DNA of 64,000 nt. Source: a virus. The notes beneath the pieces were generated by a model that saw only the letters and a program-made list of their open reading frames with translations, searched no databases and had not been told where the DNA came from. The number at the start of each line of letters is the position of its first letter. Within the stretch, counting starts at the first letter, position 1. Below are positions 15,308 through 23,407 of the stretch, one piece after another. The position numbers and the translations under genes were made by a program. The DNA is taken from positions 1 through 64,000 of IMG/VR virus record IMGVR_UViG_3300035703_000022; one strand, given 5' to 3'.

Positions 15308-16202
15308 GGAATATTCCAGGGCTAAACCAGAACCTATATTCACTATTGTCTCCTGGATAATCGTTATATGACAAACCTTTATATTCTACAATATTTTTGG
15401 GGGTATCTTTCCTTTCCGCAAATATTTTATAATAACAATGAATTTGATTATTTGAATTATTTGAAACTATAATTTTAGTTCCACACTCGGAAAGATTGTA
15501 AAACAACTTTTGATGATTTCCTATTGGAGTCAGTATTGCGTGGATTGTTTCTCTATGAACTAAACCAATCCAGTAATCTGGTAGTTCTATGATGTTACTA
15601 TTTTTTAGAATTCCCTTAATTGTAACGTCTGCTGTTGGGCCTTCTGTACAAACATAACGAATTCTCCATCCCTTTTTTATTGGATTTTCAATATCAAAGT
15701 TTTGAGACCCAAGAGGTTTCTTTGATTGGACTGCAGCTTGAAACTGAGCATTCATGGCTTTTGTTGTTGCCATATTTCCTTGCCATACCGCAGCATTAAA
15801 TAGTGGAGTTTCTTTGAATGCCTGAGCGTAATATGGACCAGAAGTAGATTGTGCAGCTGCTTTTGCACTAAATCCTGTTGTTGCAGAAAAAGCCAGTTTT
15901 ACATCTGCACCTGTTTTATTGGTATATCCAAAAACATTAGCAAATCCGGATCTATTAAAAATACCAATTTGATTATTAATTGCAGGAATCTGAGATATGC
16001 CAATAACTTGTAGAGAAATTGGATTTAAACCGGGACCAATCATACAGTTAGCTGTAGGAATTGGTGGCCCACCAGCACCAATCCATACAGGTCCATTTAA
16101 AACTGTTGTACCGGGTATAGCTCCAATAGCAGGTATAAATGAGTAATCTAATGGACCTACACAGAGTTTATCGCCAATGTATTTTACGGGTTCTGCAGGC
16201 AT
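15303..16202 (-). CDS. Fibre-type virion protein, paralogue A
   Basis: 299 residues. The N-terminal half begins MPAEPVKYIGDKLCVGP and has WIGAGGPPIPTANCMIGPG. The C-terminal half (GWRIRYVCTEGPTADVTIKG, NIIELPDYWIGLVHRETI, LTPIG) is a domain seen at the end of many marine phage fibre proteins. It is a tandem duplicate of 16208-17077 and shares a 125-bp near-identical DNA block with it. Probably part of the tail or baseplate periphery; the exact role is unknown. Confidence 0.7.
   Translation of the reverse strand: MPAEPVKYIGDKLCVGPLDYSFIPAIGAIPGTTVLNGPVWIGAGGPPIPTANCMIGPGLNPISLQVIGISQIPAINNQIGIFNRSGFANVFGYTNKTGADVKLAFSATTGFSAKAAAQSTSGPYYAQAFKETPLFNAAVWQGNMATTKAMNAQFQAAVQSKKPLGSQNFDIENPIKKGWRIRYVCTEGPTADVTIKGILKNSNIIELPDYWIGLVHRETIHAILTPIGNHQKLFYNLSECGTKIIVSNNSNNQIHCYYKIFAERKDTPKNIVEYKGLSYNDYPGDNSEYRFWFSPGIFP
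15997..16121. repeat. 125-bp direct repeat, copy 1
   Basis: Identical to 16872-16996 except for one base. It encodes the shared GAGGPPIPTANCMIGPG region of the tandem paralogues. Confidence 0.85.
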
Positions 16203-16207
16203 AATAA

Positions 16208-17077
16208 TTATAAAGTAAATAATCCATATTGAGTGTTGTCTCCAGGGTAATCTTCCACAGATAATCCTTCATATTCTGCAATATTTCGATCAACATCTTT
16301 TCTTTCTCCAAAAACAAGATAACTATATTTTTTAACTTGTCCTAGATTATTAAAAACTTTTATTTTAGTATTACACTCTAATAATTTTGCAGATAGTTCT
16401 TGATATTCTCCAATAGGGGTTAAACTTATTGTGATCGTTTCGGAATCAACTAATCCAGTCCAATAATCTGGGAGGTCAATGATGTCCGAATTTTCTATTA
16501 TACCCCTAACATAAACATCTGCGGTTGGTCCTTCTACACAAACGTGTCTGAGTCTCCAACCTTCTTTTGTAGGGTGTTTAATATCAAATGGTTTTTTTGT
16601 GGCAAGTGCTGCGGCTTGAGTTGGGTTGATTCCAGTAGTCGTTGAAACGTTTCCAAGAATTACTGCAGCTTTTGCTAAAGGAGTTTGTGCAAATGCTTGA
16701 GCATAATTTGGTCCAGCAGTAGTTTGTGCAGCAGATTTTGCACTATATCCAGTTGTTCCTGAAAATGCGGCTTTTGTACTTGCTCCGAGTTTTTGTGTAA
16801 ATCCAGTTATGTTTGCTAAGCCGGTTCTATTATTGATTCCTATTTGATTAGTGATTGAATAAAAATTCGCAATGCCAATAACTTGTAGAGAAATTGGATT
16901 TAACCCGGGACCAATCATACAGTTAGCTGTAGGAATTGGTGGCCCACCAGCACCAATCCATACAGGTCCATTTAAAACTGTTGTACCGGGTATAGCAGGA
17001 AGTGCTGGTAAAAATGAATAATCTACTGGACCTACTGTTAGTTTATCGCCAATGTATTTTACGGGTTCTGCAGGCAT
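16208..17077 (-). CDS. Fibre-type virion protein, paralogue B
   Basis: 289 residues, same architecture as 15303-16202: MPAEPVKYIGDKLTVGP, the GGPPIPTANCMIGPG block, then GWRLRHVCVEGPTADVYVRG, IIDLPDYWTGLVDSETI and FGERKDVDRNIAEYEG. The middle Ala-rich part (about 130-160) differs between the copies. The two genes are 5 nt apart and so are co-expressed. The C-terminal domain suggests a fibre or adhesin-like virion part. Confidence 0.7.
   Translation of the reverse strand: MPAEPVKYIGDKLTVGPVDYSFLPALPAIPGTTVLNGPVWIGAGGPPIPTANCMIGPGLNPISLQVIGIANFYSITNQIGINNRTGLANITGFTQKLGASTKAAFSGTTGYSAKSAAQTTAGPNYAQAFAQTPLAKAAVILGNVSTTTGINPTQAAALATKKPFDIKHPTKEGWRLRHVCVEGPTADVYVRGIIENSDIIDLPDYWTGLVDSETITISLTPIGEYQELSAKLLECNTKIKVFNNLGQVKKYSYLVFGERKDVDRNIAEYEGLSVEDYPGDNTQYGLFTL
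16872..16996. repeat. 125-bp direct repeat, copy 2
   Basis: Second copy of the block at 15997-16121, one mismatch (aacccggg against aaaccggg). Confidence 0.85.
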
Positions 17078-17087
17078 ATTTCACCTC

Positions 17088-17639
17088 TTAACATTCTAAC
17101 CACTCTTGAAACTTTTTAGCAATATTTAATAGTCTTGTTAATATAGACCCTTCAGAATCTTCTGCACCAGAAGTCTGACTGTTTTGCATGTTTCCAGTCG
17201 TGTCCGTTGCTTGAGCGCCAATAGATGCACTATTAGACATAACGGTGTTGGAATTACTTCCTTTTAAATTCTGTACAGGAGCATTTACAGCAAAATGTTT
17301 CCCAGAAACTACTGTCACTTCTCCAGCACCATCTAAAGCAACGATTCTAACATTTTTTCCTCTTAATATTATATCGCCATCCATGGCTTCAATAATAATA
17401 TCACCTTTTTTTGCTCTTATAATTTTTGCGGGTTCGCCATCTTTTCCATCTAGTCCACAAATTTCATATGAAGTTTTTCTACACTGTTGTTTATATTGAC
17501 CATCTTGAGTATATTCAAATCCTTGACCATAATCAGTAAATACTGCATAGTCTATTGTTTTTCCTGATAAATCGGGAGTTCCAGATTTGACTATAAATCC
17601 AGGTTTTTTTTCATAGTATTCTTTTGGTTGTTCTGCCAT
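17088..17639 (-). CDS. Beta-helix spike-like protein
   Basis: 183 residues. Residues 70-115 have short regular strands (KKGDIIIEAMDGDIILRG, NVRIVALDGAGEVTVV) like the triple beta-helix of T4 gp5C or gpV-type spikes. The C-terminus is helical (LTRLLNIAKKFQEWLE). It follows gp5 with only 3 nt between, and cyanophage gp5 lacks its own spike domain. It may therefore be a separate spike subunit at the baseplate tip; this is inferred from pattern and position. Confidence 0.6.
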   Translation of the reverse strand: MAEQPKEYYEKKPGFIVKSGTPDLSGKTIDYAVFTDYGQGFEYTQDGQYKQQCRKTSYEICGLDGKDGEPAKIIRAKKGDIIIEAMDGDIILRGKNVRIVALDGAGEVTVVSGKHFAVNAPVQNLKGSNSNTVMSNSASIGAQATDTTGNMQNSQTSGAEDSEGSILTRLLNIAKKFQEWLEC

Positions 17640-17642
17640 GGG

Positions 17643-19943
17643 TTACACACAATCTACTACATTTACAATAGAAGTAATACCGACATTCAGATCAGGATTG
17701 TCAACAATAAATGACGGTACAAACTGAATAACTGGATAAAGAACAGCACCTTCTCCTGTTGTAGTATTTATAGTGACTGTCGGAACTCTTGTAAAAGTTT
17801 CTCCGCCGCCACCAGCACCTTGCCCGCCAATAGATGGTATTATTCCCGTTGGTGCAGTTAATCCAATTCCAGTTTCAGGAGTGAGTCCAGTTGGCAGTTC
17901 TACACCGATAATCGAACCATTTTCTGTGAGAATAGGAGAATAGAAAGTATTATCCCCAACTTGAATTGTATCTCCAAAGGTGTATCCTATTCCAGGAGAT
18001 TCCACAACTACATTAGTATTAATTCCTACAATATCTGGGGTTAATTGGCCTTGACCTACATCTAAACATGGTGGTAAAACTATAGTATTTCCGTTTCCAT
18101 CTGTAGTTGAAGTTTCTTCACCTAAATTAGTTTGACAGTATCCTGATCCTGGATTTAAAATATAAATTGATTCTATTCCACCATCTCGAATAGTAGTTTT
18201 TGCTTGTGCGCCTTTTCCATAATTAGAATTATCCACTACTCTTATTTCTGGTGGGTATGTATATCCTCTACCAGGATCACATAGTAAAAATGTTACGATT
18301 GATCCATCTTTCTCAGATACTACTGCCTTTGCTCTTGCGCCAACACCATCACCATAAATTCTGACTTCAGGTGGAATACAATCATAGAACTTAACTCCAA
18401 TTGGCATAGGAGCAAGATCATCTTGTGTTTGTGGATTCGTAATTTTCTTTCTACATTTACTAAATGGTGTATCTGATGATCCAAACATTGAAAGATATCC
18501 TAAAGATTGGTTTGCTCCACCAAGTCCACTTAGGATGTCCATGTTACCTAAAACATTACTCCAACTATCAAGTTCGGGGAATGATGCCCCACTGAAAGGA
18601 TTCCAAGACGTGGTACTTCTGCAAGCTAAAGAATCACAATCTAGAAAACTTAGAATTTTGCTGATCATGTTTAGTCCATTTGTTAAAGCACTAGCAATTG
18701 AACTAATTCCATTAGCTAACCAATCTAATCCACTTAATATGGCAGACAATGCATTATCTGCCATATCAGCTAATTTGTTTACCAAAGAACCAACAATTTC
18801 TTCTATTGCACAGAGAGGTATATTTGGACTTTTTCCAATAAGTCCATTTAAGAGACCTTTTATGAAGTCCATAAGAGGTCCAAATAATTTCTCAAAAAGA
18901 CAAAAAATTAAGTTTAAAATATTTTTAGCGGCTTCAGAGATTGGTAATTTAATTGAAGATGGTAATGTTATTGAAAGTAGTTTGAATAATTTTCCAACCA
19001 AACAAAAAATACTGTCACGCATTCCATTAATTACAAATTTCATAACGGATGCAATAAGTCTAGCTACAGAATTAACTGTCTGTCCAACATCTACAACGAC
19101 ATTTCTAATAGGATCTATGAATCCTAAAGCAGTTTTTTCGAGTCCATTAACAGTTTTAATAAATCCTTGAAGAGCATTTGTAATTTGACTTAGAATATTA
19201 TTTCCGCATCCATTTTCGGTTTCGACATTTCCCAATCTATCAAATTCTGCTAAAAATGCAACCTCTGCTTTTTCATCATAAAATAATTGATCTTTAGGAA
19301 TTTTCGGGTTCCCAAAGATTGCACCAGCTTTAGAACTAGTATCTGTTGTAAGTGGAGCAAAACCAGGACTCAAATCTAAACTTTTTGTTGTTGCTGCACC
19401 GAATTGTGGATTAGCAAACATTTCAAACTGAGGTCCAGATCCAAGTTTATCATCAACTCTTTTTGCAGTTCCATCATCTTGACCTTTATTCCTTGTTGCT
19501 TGTGCTCCTGTAGATAAATTGCCTTTAGATCCCGTAAAAGGCTCAAATGGGTTTGGGTTAGGCACATTTTCAACTACTGGACTTCTATGGAAACATGACA
19601 TTACAACTGGTTGTTGAGCTTCTTCGCCATCCAGAAAGAATCCAAATACAGATTCTCCACCAACAAGTAATGGTAACTTACCAAAACCCCCTTGGGCTGG
19701 TGCTCCATCTGATGCACTAGTTAAAACATGTGCCCAAGGCAAATCTTCATCTTTTAGTTCGTTTCTATCGAAACTATGATATCCAATGATTCGTACCTTA
19801 CATCTATATCCCCAGGCAGATTCTCCATTATCAATTCGAGTTTTTTCATTACGCCAAACTTTGGGATCAGCAACTTGACCGATCCACCAAATGAATCCAT
19901 CTCTACCTAAAAAGTTAGATTTTATAAAAGATTCGTCTATCAT
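17643..19943 (-). CDS. 5: Baseplate hub gp5 (OB-fold, no lysozyme domain)
   Basis: 766 residues. The N-terminal about 130 residues match the gp5 OB fold: FIWWIGQVADPKVW, GYRCKVRIIGYH, PWAHVLTSASDGAP, GGESVFGFFLDGEEAQQPVVM. No T4-lysozyme domain follows. Instead residues 240-480 hold Leu/Ile-rich amphipathic helices with LNGL and LxxLA patterns, and residues 520-760 hold repeats of GxGYTxPPEIxV type (CDPGRGYTYPPEIRVV, LNPGSGYCQ). The protein sits at the tail tip under gp27. The start overlaps the CP12 stop by one base (TGATG). Twice the length of T4 gp5 without its lysozyme. Confidence 0.85.
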   Translation of the reverse strand: MIDESFIKSNFLGRDGFIWWIGQVADPKVWRNEKTRIDNGESAWGYRCKVRIIGYHSFDRNELKDEDLPWAHVLTSASDGAPAQGGFGKLPLLVGGESVFGFFLDGEEAQQPVVMSCFHRSPVVENVPNPNPFEPFTGSKGNLSTGAQATRNKGQDDGTAKRVDDKLGSGPQFEMFANPQFGAATTKSLDLSPGFAPLTTDTSSKAGAIFGNPKIPKDQLFYDEKAEVAFLAEFDRLGNVETENGCGNNILSQITNALQGFIKTVNGLEKTALGFIDPIRNVVVDVGQTVNSVARLIASVMKFVINGMRDSIFCLVGKLFKLLSITLPSSIKLPISEAAKNILNLIFCLFEKLFGPLMDFIKGLLNGLIGKSPNIPLCAIEEIVGSLVNKLADMADNALSAILSGLDWLANGISSIASALTNGLNMISKILSFLDCDSLACRSTTSWNPFSGASFPELDSWSNVLGNMDILSGLGGANQSLGYLSMFGSSDTPFSKCRKKITNPQTQDDLAPMPIGVKFYDCIPPEVRIYGDGVGARAKAVVSEKDGSIVTFLLCDPGRGYTYPPEIRVVDNSNYGKGAQAKTTIRDGGIESIYILNPGSGYCQTNLGEETSTTDGNGNTIVLPPCLDVGQGQLTPDIVGINTNVVVESPGIGYTFGDTIQVGDNTFYSPILTENGSIIGVELPTGLTPETGIGLTAPTGIIPSIGGQGAGGGGETFTRVPTVTINTTTGEGAVLYPVIQFVPSFIVDNPDLNVGITSIVNVVDCV

Positions 19944-20155
19944 CAGTCTTCGTAAATTTTACATTCGGCAGCGTCAGGATGAGAATCGCAATACAACTCT
20001 AATGCTGTTGGGTCGTGATCTTCATCTGGGTGATTGGCTTTATATGACTCAAGGGCAGATAATTCTTCTTCTGTATGCCTACGTGCTTGTGGTGATGTTT
20101 GAGGATCATCAAGGATTTGTTTATCCTTTGCAATATGTTCGTTAATGTTATTCAT
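19943..20155 (-). CDS. cp12: CP12-like Calvin-cycle inhibitor
   Basis: 70 residues. The C-terminal half has the CP12 signature: LELYCDSHPDAAECKIYED with the Cys pair C56 and C65. Host CP12 ties GAPDH and phosphoribulokinase into an inactive complex, and phage CP12 is thought to turn off the Calvin cycle during infection so that NADPH goes to nucleotide synthesis. The N-terminal Cys pair is absent and the usual AWDxVEEL core is replaced by TEEELSALESY. It is tightly coupled to gp27 (ATGA) and gp5 (TGATG), so it would be made with late tail proteins. Confidence 0.88.
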   Translation of the reverse strand: MNNINEHIAKDKQILDDPQTSPQARRHTEEELSALESYKANHPDEDHDPTALELYCDSHPDAAECKIYED

Positions 20156-21450
20156 TGTTTTGCTCCGTATAATCCGTAGGAGTCTCTAATTAGTTTTAGT
20201 GACGATACCATTTGACCACTTTCAAAATGATGCCTAACTTCTTTTATTAAGTAATTGCCGCTTTGTTCAGAGTCCACTTCACTAGATTGAGATGCATCAA
20301 TTTTTTGAAATTGTGTATAAATTATGTTTCCGGCTTTCAAATTGACGTTCATTGGTACTACAATATTTAGTGACTGAGTGAACAATAAATTGTAACGAGA
20401 AAAGGATTTTGCCATGTCTGTGTTATCTCTGCCAGAATCCTCAGTTTTTCCTGAATTATCTAATATTCCAACATCTGCAGATCTAAAAAGAATTCTTGAA
20501 GGTCTATTGCCAAAATCTTTTGGGAATGGTGGTTTGGATCCACCAAGTTTTGATTTGACTTCAGAATTTATACTATAAGTAATTCCGCTAATTTTATTTT
20601 GATACAAATCATAAAAATATGTAATATTGGCGTACATTCCCACTCTAAGAGATTTCATTAAGTCAATGTTTTTTTCAAAATTATAATTTAAAATATTGAA
20701 ATTAGCAGCTAGATTTCCAGATTCTGTAATTCCCGGATTATAATTGTATTTTGGTATTGATTCTTTTGATGTACTTCCATCTTGAGATTTTGTTGCAGAA
20801 ACTAACGTATCAATACTTCTGAAATGAAATCCATCTTTATTCTCATAAAATAAAAACCCAGCAACCCCCCTTGCGGTTGTTCCATTATTTCCTGATGATG
20901 ATGTAGCTGGAATACTTTTTGGTCCTAACCAAGTTAAAATATGAAAAGGTTTCTTAAGAGTTCCAATAAAACTATATGAGTTGGATGTTTTTTCAATATT
21001 AGTACTTTTAAATTTTTTTGTTTTTAAAACGTCTTTAAGTATTGAGTTTACATGGTCATTGATTGGTTTTTTGTTATATTTCTTTTGCACTCTAGCAGTT
21101 TCATTTGTTAATGCCTCTCTTGAACATAAATGAAGTGTAAAAAATTCCTTAGTACCATCAGAAACTATTCCACTCACTTTATAAACATACATTGCATAAT
21201 CACCGTCTAATTTAAAGTTTCCACTTAAAGTTTCAATATCAATCGCAACCTTTTCTCCTCCTCGAATAGGTAGACTGTTGAATATTGTATACGTAGCAGC
21301 AACTTGGATCGTCATTGTCACACATGGAGACAAAATATCTTCAAAATAATCTATAAAAACAATAGCGTTTGTTAAATCAAATTTATTTTTTGTTTCTGAA
21401 GATTCAATGATTACTGAATTATACTTTAGTGTAGTTAACGCATTAGACAT
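20152..21450 (-). CDS. 27: Baseplate hub gp27-like protein
   Basis: 432 residues, near the 391 of T4 gp27. It begins with strands FDLTNAIVFIDYFEDILSP and VTMTIQVAATYTIFNSLP, then GGEKVAIDIETLSG, and ends with MNVNLKAGNIIYTQF and KSGNYLIKEVRHHF-like strands, the two tandem tube-like domains expected of gp27. It should form the trimeric ring above gp5. Position directly before gp5 (through cp12) supports this. It starts just 1 nt from the next upstream gene. Confidence 0.78.
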   Translation of the reverse strand: MSNALTTLKYNSVIIESSETKNKFDLTNAIVFIDYFEDILSPCVTMTIQVAATYTIFNSLPIRGGEKVAIDIETLSGNFKLDGDYAMYVYKVSGIVSDGTKEFFTLHLCSREALTNETARVQKKYNKKPINDHVNSILKDVLKTKKFKSTNIEKTSNSYSFIGTLKKPFHILTWLGPKSIPATSSSGNNGTTARGVAGFLFYENKDGFHFRSIDTLVSATKSQDGSTSKESIPKYNYNPGITESGNLAANFNILNYNFEKNIDLMKSLRVGMYANITYFYDLYQNKISGITYSINSEVKSKLGGSKPPFPKDFGNRPSRILFRSADVGILDNSGKTEDSGRDNTDMAKSFSRYNLLFTQSLNIVVPMNVNLKAGNIIYTQFQKIDASQSSEVDSEQSGNYLIKEVRHHFESGQMVSSLKLIRDSYGLYGAKQ

Positions 21451-21451
21451 A

Positions 21452-23404
21452 TTACGTTCCCGATAAGTTCGTTAACAAGATGGTTTTAAATAAACTATTT
21501 AACACTTGACCTTCAGGGGTTGGTGGCATAATAGTTGTTGTCCCTCCTCCACTTGCAGAAACAACCATTGGTCTTTGTTGAGTTCCACCTCCTCCACCCA
21601 TGACAATTGGCATCAAGGTTACACTTGATTGTGGTAAATTATAATCGGGATATTGTTCAATTTGTTTTGGTGTTGTTGGTTGTTGCGAAACAGCTTGAAT
21701 TTGTTTGGGAACAACTGGAGCGGACAACTTCATTTCTTTCCAGTCATAACCTTTCGATTCAGCCCAACTAACTGCTTGTTGTTTTTGTTCAGTTGACATG
21801 TTTTTCCACGCATCTTCTATTCTTCCTCTTGCAAATGGATTATTTCTATACTGCCATGCTTGTTCAAATTTTGCAACTGTATCTGGACTTGGTTTTGATG
21901 TGGAAGTAGGAATAGGTTTGGTTTGGCTCACGGCAGTGGCTTGTGGTGGACCTTGGGTTTGTGGTTGTGGCTTAAGACCTTCCATTTCACCAGTTTCTTT
22001 TCCTTTGGATTTAATTTCTCCTTTTTCTTGTGAAAGTCCACCTTTTGATCCTGGTTTTAAATGTCCAATCCAAGTTCTGGTTCCTTGAATATAACCAGCA
22101 ATTCCACCTCTACCATATCCACCAAAACCAGATCCTGTAGGCCCTACGTCTGTTAATGGTACTGGAACTTTTGTCCCTTTTTTTACAAACACATCAATAG
22201 ATTTTCCTGTTCCACTATGAGTATGTGCTTTTCTAGCAGCTTCAACATAAGATCTTAATTGTTCATCAGTATACTTCTTTTTGGGATCCAAGTCCACTCC
22301 AGGATTTAAGTAGACAGGAGAACCTTGTTGTAATAGTGCTTTTACTACCATTGTTGTATCTTTAGTTACTGCAGCTGCACTATCGGACTGAAAATGTCCA
22401 TGAACCCAATTTGGAGCATTACTAACATTGCCAGTTTCTCCAAATTCAGCATTTCCTGTTCCGTATTTAATTGATTCTGCTCCACCATCTGGAGTTCCTT
22501 CAGGGAGATCTGGAACATCTTCTCCAGTCAATTCTTCATCATATCCGATTGGGGTCGTTATTGTTTCAGCTAAATTTAAATTAATAATAGACTTTTCAAA
22601 CTGAGTAACTACGGAATCAAACTTATCCAATACCTGTGGTAATGTCGCTGTTGTTTTAGCTGCGGCTGTGGCTTTTTGTTTTTGTTCTTGTTGTTTAAGT
22701 TTTGTTTTTGTTTTTTCTTTTACACTACCCTCTCCAGTTGCTTTTTCATACGCTCTATCAGCTAAATATCCACCTGCAAAGGATCCTAAAGTGCCTACTG
22801 CAGCTCCCAATACGAAACCAAGTCCAGGTATAGGAACCAAAGCTTGACCAATTGTTCCAGCTAATGCTACCCCGGCAAGTCCTCCAGCAGCTGCACCAAC
22901 TGCAGCTCCTCCTGCACCAGCAGCTGCTTTCCCTGTAGATTCTCCTTGAGATATGCCCTCTGCAAAATCTAAACCAGCTAAAGCTGCGGATAAAATTGGT
23001 AGTCCCCTAACTCCTGGAAGTCTGATTCTTCTTCCTTTAGGAATTGGTTTTCCCGCTTTTGGTTTTGCTTTTGGTTTCCCACCTTTACCTCCTTTTCTTC
23101 CCCCAAATAAATCTCCAACTAGTCCAGCAGCATCTAATGCACCACTAGCTAAACTAGCCAATAAACTTCCAGCAGATCCAAATGTGGCAGAAACATTGAT
23201 ATTAGCTAGTTTCTTTACCTTTTTTTCATCTGGAAGTTTAATTGATTCTAAATTTTTCACCTCAGTGGTCATAAATCTCAAAAATTCATTATATGAACGT
23301 TGTGTAGATTTTATTTGAGATTTAGATCTAGTAACATTAACAATATTGTTAAGAGCAGTTACTAGGGGTGACTGAAGTGGAGTTTCTTTTTTGGGAGTAG
23401 CCAT
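21452..23404 (-). CDS. Long tail protein with M23-like segment
   Basis: 650 residues. Layout: basic N-terminus, a hydrophobic Gly/Ala-rich stretch at about 150-235 (GAGGAAVGAAAGGLAGVALA, glycine-zipper helices), a coiled region, then at about 330-460 a segment (HTHSGTGKSIDVFVKKGTKV, YGRGGIAGYIQGTRTWIGHL) that resembles a peptidase M23 lysostaphin-type fold, and a Pro/Gln-rich tail. It lies between gp27 and gp26 in the place of T4 gp28/gp29, so a tape-measure or hub role is likely. Zinc ligands of M23 are only partly recognisable; catalysis is doubtful. Confidence 0.6.
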   Translation of the reverse strand: MATPKKETPLQSPLVTALNNIVNVTRSKSQIKSTQRSYNEFLRFMTTEVKNLESIKLPDEKKVKKLANINVSATFGSAGSLLASLASGALDAAGLVGDLFGGRKGGKGGKPKAKPKAGKPIPKGRRIRLPGVRGLPILSAALAGLDFAEGISQGESTGKAAAGAGGAAVGAAAGGLAGVALAGTIGQALVPIPGLGFVLGAAVGTLGSFAGGYLADRAYEKATGEGSVKEKTKTKLKQQEQKQKATAAAKTTATLPQVLDKFDSVVTQFEKSIINLNLAETITTPIGYDEELTGEDVPDLPEGTPDGGAESIKYGTGNAEFGETGNVSNAPNWVHGHFQSDSAAAVTKDTTMVVKALLQQGSPVYLNPGVDLDPKKKYTDEQLRSYVEAARKAHTHSGTGKSIDVFVKKGTKVPVPLTDVGPTGSGFGGYGRGGIAGYIQGTRTWIGHLKPGSKGGLSQEKGEIKSKGKETGEMEGLKPQPQTQGPPQATAVSQTKPIPTSTSKPSPDTVAKFEQAWQYRNNPFARGRIEDAWKNMSTEQKQQAVSWAESKGYDWKEMKLSAPVVPKQIQAVSQQPTTPKQIEQYPDYNLPQSSVTLMPIVMGGGGGTQQRPMVVSASGGGTTTIMPPTPEGQVLNSLFKTILLTNLSGT

Positions 23405-23407
23405 ATC

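Noticed and set aside
18535-19170. 211-codon plus-strand frame
   Set aside because: It lies wholly opposite gp5, has no start signal and reads like the complement of helical coding sequence.
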